DNA from: Cohnella algarum
Lineage (GTDB): Bacteria > Bacillota > Bacilli > Paenibacillales > Paenibacillaceae
Reading direction: 5' to 3'
Length of the DNA: 64,000 nt
Assembly (NCBI RefSeq): GCF_016937515.1
Contig: NZ_JAFHKM010000002.1
Span: forward strand, 620,001 to 684,000
Positions 58,387 to 64,000 of the stretch are shown here, piece by piece. The notes beneath the pieces were generated by a model, which saw nothing but the letters and a program-made list of their open reading frames with translations, had not been told where the DNA came from and searched no databases. The translations under genes were made by a program, and so were the position numbers. Position 1 is the first letter of the stretch; the number at the start of each line of letters is the position of its first letter.

Positions 58387-61023
58387 TCATCGTTCCCTAT
58401 GCTCCGTCCTTTCGCCGCCTCGGGCGGCCCGCAGCACGGCTTCGCCGCGATTTTTCACGCCCAGTTTATCGTAAATGCGTCTGCGGTGCGTCTTCACCGT
58501 CTCGTAGGCGATGCCGAGCCTGCCCGCGATTTCCTTGCCGCTCAGCCCGTCCAGCAAACCTTCGTAGACATCCATTTCCCTGGGCGTAAACAACGCGCTC
58601 AGCGGATGCGCCTCTCCTTCCGCCTCGCCGGGAGCTTCCATTCCGGCCAGAACGGTCCGCACGAAGGAAACGGAGGCAGCCGCAGAGCCCCGATAACGGC
58701 CTTGCCGCTTCGCCGCGGCCATCTCCCGCAGCAGGCTCCGCAGCGGCGGCCCCTCGTCCATCAACAGGCGAACGAAATCGTTCGCTTCACAAATTCGCAG
58801 CGCCTCCTCCAGTTGGATGAGCGCTTTTCGCAGGTCTCCCTGCTCGTGCAAGTATCGCGCCTGCAGCGCCATAATCTCGACCGCATCGAGCAGCCGTTTT
58901 TCCCGCTGGGCCGCATGCAGCAGTTTTTTGAGCAGGACAAACGCCTCTTCCCCCCGCCCCTTCTCCAGCAGCACCCGCGAGAATAATTCGTAATCGTATA
59001 GCAGATAAACGGAAACCGGATCGGAAACGCCCAGCCCGCTGCGCTCGCCCCATTCCAGCGCGGCAGCCGCATCTCCTTTTAAAAGCCGCAACCGGCACAG
59101 CTCCATATCCAGCTGCTCCACCCCGCGTTCGAACTCCATTGCCCCCATCCGCCACTTGCCCGACTCCAAAATTTCGACGGCTTCGAAAAGACGGCCTTGG
59201 GCCCCCTTAATCCTCGCCAGGCAGATCCAGCCGGGAACCAGCTCGTATTCCGACCGGTTCGGATTCCGCTCCGCCCATTTCACGCCTTCGGCGGCGTACC
59301 GTTCCGCGGCTTCGAGATCGTTCCAGATATAGAGCATTTCCGCATGGTTAACGAACAGCCGCCCTAAAAAAACAGGATTAACGGCCCTGTATAATTCGGC
59401 CAACTGAAGCGTATAAGGCTCGGCAATCGCCCTGGCGACTTGTCCGCTGCCCATTTTGTAGGCACGGGCCGTGGCCGCCTGCAGCGGGGCGTCCGGCTGG
59501 CCGAAAATAATTTTGATTCCGTCCGGAGCATAGCGGGCGACAAGCTCGTAGTGCTTGCGGGCTTCGGCCAAATCATGGCGTCCGAACACCATGATCGTGC
59601 CGCGTACATAGTGCGACATGGCGAGAAACCGATTCCGCTCCTCCTCGCTCATGTCCTCCGAAGCGGCAGCGAACCAGCTTTCGGCTTCGCCCATCAGTTG
59701 TTCGGCCAGCAAGATGTCGTTCGCATCCTCCGCCACAAGGGAATTGACATAGGAAAAAAACAACGCCGGATGCGTCAGCAAAAAAGGAGTCGGGATCGAG
59801 GACAGCCACTTGCGCAGGTTCGACCATTCCCAATCGATAATCCGGGAGGCCATCTTTTCCAGCACGAAGACGGCCCGCTTGTAATCGCCGCCCAGCAAGT
59901 AGTATTCGACGGCCTCCTCCTGCAAGTTCCGCTCCTCGCACCAACGTCCCGCCGCCTCGTACAGCGAAGCTGCCCGCTCTTCGCCTTCAAGCTCGAGCCG
60001 TCCCCGCAAAAATTCGGAAAACAAATGATGGAACCGGAACCAGCTCCCCTTCGAATCCAGCGGGACGACAAACAGCTGGGCGCGTTCGAGCTCTCCGACG
60101 AGCGAACCCGCGTCCTCGAAGCCGGTTACGCCGCGGCACAGCGACGCATTCCAACGCTTTAATACGGAAATTTTTCGCAAAAACGAACGCATTCTCCCGG
60201 ACAACCCCTCATAAACCTCTTCCATTAAATATTGCCGGACCCGGCGGCTATCCCCGGCGAATTCGCGCACGAACGAAGCGCTGTCCTCCAGGCTCCGCAT
60301 CGACAACAACGCGAGCTTGAGTCCGGTCACCCAGCCTTCCGTCCGTTTGACCAGTTCCGCGGTCCCTTCCTTTCCCAGCGCGACCCGCGCCTCGCGGAAG
60401 AAGCTTTCCCCTTCCCGGGCATCGAACCGCAGATCGTCGGCCGACAAACGCAGCGCCGTTTGCCTTGCTTCCATCCGCGCCGCGGCAAAGCCCGGCTCGG
60501 TCCGGCTGAGCAGGCAAAGATGGAGATGAGCCGGGAGATGCTCCGCTAAATAGGCGACTCCCCGGTTCAGCCGGTCTTCCCGGATGAGATGAAAGTCGTC
60601 CAATACGATAAGCAGAGGCCCGGATAACCGATTCAACACGTTCAAAAAGTAAATGAGCCCTTGTTCGAAGTTTCCGGTATGAAGAGGAGACAGCACCGGC
60701 TTGACGTCGTCCATAAAGCCGGGTCTGAGGCGATCGATGGCGGCCGCGATGTAGCGCCACATCCGGGAACCCTCGTTATCGCCTTCATCAAGCGAAACCC
60801 AGGCGGCGTCGATCCCGCATTCCCGAATCCATTGGCAGGCAAGCGTCGTTTTGCCGAAGCCGGCCGGAGCGCATACGAGCGTCAGGGCGCCGTTCAGAGC
60901 TTCGCCCAGTTTTTGCGTCAAGCGGTTCCGTTCGATCAGGGAAGGAGCCGGTCGGGGGATTTCCAGTTTGGAATGAAGCAGCGATTCGGTAAGGAAACGG
61001 GGTTCGGAATCTGGTTGTTCCAT
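58387..61023 (-). CDS. MalT-like large ATP-binding LuxR regulator
   Basis: Transcription activator of 878 residues of the LAL/MalT type. The NTPase domain has Walker A CAPAGFGKTTLA near 54 and LLIVLDDFH near 140. A winged-helix region and a long helical TPR-like sensor part (about 340-790) follow. The LuxR helix-turn-helix is at the C-terminus: LTPREMDVYEGLLDGLSGKE, then IAGRLGIAYETVKTHRRRIY near 805-850. Such proteins respond to small ligands such as sugars. The ATG at 61023 has AAGGAG upstream. The SLH/Ig-like gene downstream on the same strand is a candidate target. An IS1380 element sits 42 bases before its start codon and may have displaced or replaced its promoter. Confidence 0.9.
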   Translation of the reverse strand: MEQPDSEPRFLTESLLHSKLEIPRPAPSLIERNRLTQKLGEALNGALTLVCAPAGFGKTTLACQWIRECGIDAAWVSLDEGDNEGSRMWRYIAAAIDRLRPGFMDDVKPVLSPLHTGNFEQGLIYFLNVLNRLSGPLLIVLDDFHLIREDRLNRGVAYLAEHLPAHLHLCLLSRTEPGFAAARMEARQTALRLSADDLRFDAREGESFFREARVALGKEGTAELVKRTEGWVTGLKLALLSMRSLEDSASFVREFAGDSRRVRQYLMEEVYEGLSGRMRSFLRKISVLKRWNASLCRGVTGFEDAGSLVGELERAQLFVVPLDSKGSWFRFHHLFSEFLRGRLELEGEERAASLYEAAGRWCEERNLQEEAVEYYLLGGDYKRAVFVLEKMASRIIDWEWSNLRKWLSSIPTPFLLTHPALFFSYVNSLVAEDANDILLAEQLMGEAESWFAAASEDMSEEERNRFLAMSHYVRGTIMVFGRHDLAEARKHYELVARYAPDGIKIIFGQPDAPLQAATARAYKMGSGQVARAIAEPYTLQLAELYRAVNPVFLGRLFVNHAEMLYIWNDLEAAERYAAEGVKWAERNPNRSEYELVPGWICLARIKGAQGRLFEAVEILESGKWRMGAMEFERGVEQLDMELCRLRLLKGDAAAALEWGERSGLGVSDPVSVYLLYDYELFSRVLLEKGRGEEAFVLLKKLLHAAQREKRLLDAVEIMALQARYLHEQGDLRKALIQLEEALRICEANDFVRLLMDEGPPLRSLLREMAAAKRQGRYRGSAAASVSFVRTVLAGMEAPGEAEGEAHPLSALFTPREMDVYEGLLDGLSGKEIAGRLGIAYETVKTHRRRIYDKLGVKNRGEAVLRAARGGERTEHRER

Positions 61024-61065
61024 ATGGGAGCTCCTTCGCGTTCTATCGAATAAAGCTAGTATAAA

Positions 61066-62652
61066 CCTAAATTACGAAAGCCTATAGAATCAGGCTTTTG
61101 AAGACGCAGAACTTGGATTTCACAACCAATTATGGAGGCAGAATATGCAGTCAAAATGGAATGCGAGCAAAAATGCCGTTACTTTCCCCCTCCCCACATG
61201 AAGGGGCAACGGGATTTCCAAGACACAAATTGGGATTATCGTTTATTCCAATAAAATACTTTTTCGCTCCATTCGTCGCCATGCCCACTGGTTTTGGAAA
61301 GACGTACTCAGTTTCAATGTCATTTGGCGGGCATGCTGGACAAACACACCTGCACAAACAAAAAACGTTCGCCGGAACCGCTGGATGGTGTAGGATCGGT
61401 GAATCGGCTCACAACAATGATGCTTGAATCGCTCAAAGAGATTATAGGCGAGCAGCTTTAAGAGCAGGTCGATTTCATTGGCGGCAAACGACTGCGTTGG
61501 AATGCGGTGGATGGCAAAGCCATTCTTGCCTTCCTTGATGTAGTTCTCCATGCAGCAGCGCTGGTTGTAGAACCGCCACACATCGATGGCTTCCCATTCC
61601 TCCGTTGTGACCATGGCTTCGTATTGCCAAAGCAAATCCAGTTCCAACTGAGACTGATCCCCGTCCCAACGCGGCATTTTGCGGATGACAGCAACACGAC
61701 GCATCTTCTTCCAACCGATCGCTTGGTAGGCCAGCACGATGCCTTCAATGATCCAGTCCTCGTCCACAAAGCGTGTCCAATGCGCACAGGTTTTGACTTG
61801 GTCCTGGAGACGACTTGTCCATTTCAGCTTGCCGACGTAGCCGATCTGACGGGACTCCCAGAACGCGTAGAAGTCTTCTCCGCCAAAGCCTTTGTCAAAC
61901 CGGGCATAGCGTACGTGGTGGGATTCCAACAACGCCAGCGTTTGCCGGGCAAACGAAAGGACGTCGGTCGAACTGCTCGTGTTGCCGGGACGCAGCGCGG
62001 CATTCACTAGCATTCGCGACTGCCCTTCGTACACGAGAAGGGGATGATAGCTCTTTCGGCCGCGCTTCTGACTGTTAAAACCGACTTCCGCTCCCTGCTG
62101 GTTGCCGTACACCGTCTCAACAGTCGAATCCAGATCGAGAATCAAGGAGTCGGGTAGCTGCGGTGCAATGATTTCGACATTCAGGTTTCGCAGGGCTGGC
62201 GCTAAATGGTCGTGGGCTTTGCCCAGACGAAGCAATTCCTTGTTTAACAATGTGTGATGCGGCACCCGGCCGCCCAGCGCCTGGGCGATCAAGGCATCAC
62301 CTTGTAGGGATTTGAAATGAAAGAGACGTTCGCAGCCCAAAATCCAGCCGATGATGAGCATCTGCAGAATGCGATGCGTCGGAAAGATGGCATTCGCCGC
62401 TTTGGCTAGTCCAAGGCTCCGAAGGGCTTGATTCAAACCGATGTTTTCAAGAAATCCGAGGATCACCTTGCTTCCTGCAAAATTTGTTGCATTTCTCATA
62501 GAAAATGCCGTTTTCAATGACGCGATTTTTGTGGTAGACTTCACCTTAAGGGTGCTCCTCTCTTGGTTGGTGATGTTCTAGGCAAACACCATTCTACCAA
62601 AGATCTGGGCACTTTTTCATGTTTTTATGAGGTGGTACTTTCGTAATTCAGG
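61066..62652 (-). mobile_element. complete IS1380-family insertion sequence
   Basis: The element is 1587 bases. Terminal inverted repeats are CCTAAATTACGAAAG at 61066-61080 and, inverted, CCTGAATTACGAAAG at 62638-62652 (one mismatch), with the CCT end usual for IS1380. The 5-base direct repeat ATAAA flanks it (61061-61065 and 62653-62657) and is the target duplication. Intact ends, an intact transposase and a perfect target duplication point to a recent insertion. Confidence 0.93.
61243..62544 (-). CDS. IS1380-family transposase
   Basis: DDE transposase of 433 residues. The group-1 DDE domain shows ILDLDSTVETVYGNQQGAEV with the first catalytic Asp near 137, then KRGRKSYHPLLVYEG. RFDKGFGGEDFYAFWE (second Asp region, near 217) and RFYNQRCCMENYIKEGKNGF (Glu near 335) follow. 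The start is GTG at 62544 with AGGAG ten bases upstream. The frame is intact, so transposition is possible. Confidence 0.94.
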   Translation of the reverse strand: MKSTTKIASLKTAFSMRNATNFAGSKVILGFLENIGLNQALRSLGLAKAANAIFPTHRILQMLIIGWILGCERLFHFKSLQGDALIAQALGGRVPHHTLLNKELLRLGKAHDHLAPALRNLNVEIIAPQLPDSLILDLDSTVETVYGNQQGAEVGFNSQKRGRKSYHPLLVYEGQSRMLVNAALRPGNTSSSTDVLSFARQTLALLESHHVRYARFDKGFGGEDFYAFWESRQIGYVGKLKWTSRLQDQVKTCAHWTRFVDEDWIIEGIVLAYQAIGWKKMRRVAVIRKMPRWDGDQSQLELDLLWQYEAMVTTEEWEAIDVWRFYNQRCCMENYIKEGKNGFAIHRIPTQSFAANEIDLLLKLLAYNLFERFKHHCCEPIHRSYTIQRFRRTFFVCAGVFVQHARQMTLKLSTSFQNQWAWRRMERKSILLE

Positions 62653-62693
62653 ATAAACGATGATCGCGACGAGAAGAACCCCGAACGGCGATC

Positions 62694-62847
62694 GGCGTGC
62701 TGCCTCAAGTCCGCGTGGCGCGCTGCTCAGGTCCGCGTGGCGCGCTGCCTTGAGTCCGCGTGGCGTGCTGCCTTGAGTCCGCGTGGCGTGCTGCCTCAAG
62801 TCCGCGTGGCGTGCTGCCCTCGAGTCTATGCGGCGTGCTGCCTTAAT
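62694..62847 (+). repeat. 23-base tandem repeat (GGCGTGCTGCCTTGAGTCCGCGT type)
   Basis: About six and a half units of 22-24 bases, each starting GGCGTGCTGCC or GGCGCGCTGC and ending GTCCGCGT, run from 62694 to 62847. They fill most of the gap between the IS1380 element and the nuclease-like gene and open spurious frames on both strands. Confidence 0.85.
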
Positions 62848-62915
62848 TCATTTCCGGAGTTTAGCTTTTTCCCGCGTTCGCGAACAGGAGGGAGAGTTAG
62901 GCCGTCCGCCGGCTT

Positions 62916-63599
62916 TCAGAATAAATCGGAACTCTGGAGGGAGCCTAAGTATTCATAATGATAGATTTTGCCCGAGGTTCCCTTGGGAACGGCGCGGAAT
63001 CTCCCTTTTCGGACAAGCTGGCGGCAGTATTTGATAACGGTTTGCTTGTGGAGTTCAAGCTCGCTTGCCGCCGCGGATGGTCGAACCATCCGATTGTGGC
63101 GAATCGCCAAACGCATCAACTGCCGCTCGATTTTTCCGAAAGTGCGGCCTACGGCAAAATCCTTCTCGTTCGCCGCCGCCAGATACGGAGCTAAAATGCT
63201 TCGAACCATCCCTAGCACGAACGGCGGATTCTCCTTCATCTCATCCAAGGAGATGGAGATTACGTAACATTCTTGCGACTGCAAGAACAGCGTCCGATTC
63301 AGATCCTTTCGATATTTCGAACGATCCGTGCCATGCGAGCCATAATCCATAATTTCAAACACAAAACGAAGCCCGCCCAAAATCCAGATAAAATCCACGA
63401 AATACGACCGTCCCCGCCAGTCCTTAACCTCATATTCGGGATGCAAACCCGCAAAATGCCCCACGAGGGACCACCATATTTTTTCGGCAAACATGCGGTT
63501 TCCATAACCATGCCCTCGTTTCAGCGCATCCAGTCGTTCCCCTTGGCGCTTCGACAAGTGCTCCTTTATCCACTTTTCATGCTCGATTTCAAAACCCAA
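62916..63599 (-). CDS. nuclease-fold (DUF559/Vsr-like) protein with C-terminal winged helix
   Basis: Protein of 227 residues. The N-terminal part (HGYGNRMFAEKIWWSLVGHF, YEVKDWRGRSYFVDFIWILG, FVFEIMDYGSH) has the layout of DUF559/Vsr-like PD-(D/E)xK proteins: Asp in FVDF, Glu in VFEI, then a D-Y-G-x-H element. No Lys stands in the usual ExK place, so catalysis is uncertain. The C-terminal ~70 residues (LMRLAIRHNRMVRPSAAASE, then LHKQTVIKYCRQLVRKGRFR) look like a winged helix-turn-helix. The TTG at 63599 was chosen for AAAGGGTGA five bases upstream. A related group recurs in Paenibacillaceae as I recall it, without known function. Confidence 0.6.
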   Translation of the reverse strand: MGFEIEHEKWIKEHLSKRQGERLDALKRGHGYGNRMFAEKIWWSLVGHFAGLHPEYEVKDWRGRSYFVDFIWILGGLRFVFEIMDYGSHGTDRSKYRKDLNRTLFLQSQECYVISISLDEMKENPPFVLGMVRSILAPYLAAANEKDFAVGRTFGKIERQLMRLAIRHNRMVRPSAAASELELHKQTVIKYCRQLVRKGRFRAVPKGTSGKIYHYEYLGSLQSSDLF

Positions 63600-63617
63600 T
63601 ATTCTCACCCTTTCCCG

Positions 63618-63663
63618 AAATAAATAAAACCCCGATCCCTTCGCTATGGAAGGAATACCGGGG
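63618..63663 (-). terminator. hairpin just upstream of the nuclease-like gene
   Basis: CCCCG (63630-63634) pairs with CGGGG (63659-63663), with an inner TCCCTTC/GGAAGGA stem, and is followed on the minus strand by TTTTATTTATTT. It lies 19-64 bases before the start at 63599, so it either ends an upstream transcript or acts as a leader terminator for the gene. Confidence 0.6.
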
Positions 63664-63781
63664 CATGCTTCGCCACAATATGAATCCAATATATAATTAC
63701 CAAATTATCCTATGCGTTGCAAGAAGTTTTTGAAAAGTCTTATTGTTGCCGCCGAAAGATAACGTCCAATTGCTGGCGGGA

Positions 63782-63810
63782 TTGCCTGTCCGAGAGTTGC
63801 TGAATATAAT
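63782..63810 (+). promoter_or_regulatory. promoter of the right-edge gene
   Basis: TTGCCT (63782-63787), a 17-base spacer and TATAAT (63805-63810), reading rightwards. Confidence 0.7.
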
Positions 63811-63835
63811 GACCGTATCACAGAAAAGGAAAAGG

Positions 63836-64000
63836 ATGCCTCCCATGTATGTGGGCCTGCGGGAACAGGCTCACGGGATGCATCCCCCAAACAACATGGT
63901 CATTGTATCAAAGTATGAGCTGGATGAGAAGTCACCCGGCGTTTTTTGTTCGATGTGCAGAATTGGTTCCCTCTCCCTGCTGTGGAGAAGCGCTTAGTGT
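63836..64000 (+). CDS. start of an unidentified gene with an apparent frameshift
   Basis: The start at ATG 63836, with AAAAGGA five bases upstream, gives a frame through MVIVSKYELDEKSPGVF that then reads CSMCRIGSLSL to a stop at 63995-63997. In the next frame the same DNA gives VRCAELVPSPCCGEALSV and stays open to the window edge. Dropping one T from the run of six at about 63942-63947 joins the two. The joined product, with Cys pairs, resembles the start of a DUF6431-type zinc-binding protein, but too little is visible to be sure. Confidence 0.35.

Overview
The window looks like chromosome from a high-G+C member of the Bacillales, most likely Paenibacillaceae of the Cohnella/Paenibacillus type. 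This is an inference from gene content: surface proteins with S-layer homology (SLH) domains, the KhtT/KhtU potassium antiporter pair, a YflT-type stress protein, a YitT-family membrane protein, PxpABC, a cysteine-rich CWC protein, and strong AGGAGG ribosome binding sites with frequent GTG and TTG starts. No rRNA, tRNA, CRISPR array or prophage was recognised.

Layout. 1-7.1 kb: the end of an SLH surface protein, an IS110-family element, a large secreted PA14/metallophosphatase, and a repeat-rich gap. 7.1-11 kb: YflT stress protein, YitT-like protein, khtT-khtU (khtU is frameshifted) and a small membrane protein. 11.1-19.5 kb: an overlapping glycosyltransferase/toroid pair, a PilZ protein, then rluA-like, TPR and hrpB genes and a hydroxypyruvate isomerase-like enzyme. 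19.6-23.7 kb: three small regulated units with readable promoters and operators (TetR plus methionine aminopeptidase; a glyoxalase/dioxygenase-fold enzyme; MBL hydrolase plus TetR), then a CWC protein. 23.7-26 kb: repeats around a degenerate ISXO2-like transposase. 26-31.3 kb: GH36 alpha-galactosidase, MsrAB, and two divergent paralogous secreted TIM-barrel proteins.

31.4-40.2 kb holds the most interesting unit: six tightly packed minus-strand genes, in transcription order a glmS paralogue, a membrane-anchored glycoside hydrolase-like protein, a HEAT-repeat membrane protein, a processive family 2 glycosyltransferase, a protein with a C-terminal receiver domain, and a UDP-sugar dehydrogenase. 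Together they read as a synthase-dependent exopolysaccharide system, probably making an amino-sugar and/or uronate polymer. Precursor supply, polymerisation, trimming and regulation would all sit in one operon.

40.4-44.9 kb: a MobA-like nucleotidyltransferase, 5-oxoprolinase pxpB-pxpC-pxpA, and an SPFH protein with a ribbon-helix-helix partner. 44.9-46.7 kb: two precise tandem arrays and a decayed globin-coupled chemoreceptor. 47-54 kb: CzcD-type metal exporter, HtrA protease, MFS transporter, lipoprotein and UvrD-like helicase. 54-61 kb: a giant SLH/Ig-like surface protein broken by two frameshifts, and a MalT-like LuxR regulator. 61-64 kb: a complete IS1380-family element with terminal repeats and target duplication, a tandem repeat, a nuclease-fold/winged-helix protein and the start of an unidentified gene.

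Two patterns cross the whole window. A short motif, GATATCCCGTTCGCTCAG and variants, recurs in intergenic DNA at several places and seeds both tandem arrays. Three frameshifts each sit at a run of five G on the coding strand where six would restore a sensible frame, which could be real phase variation, decay, or assembly error.
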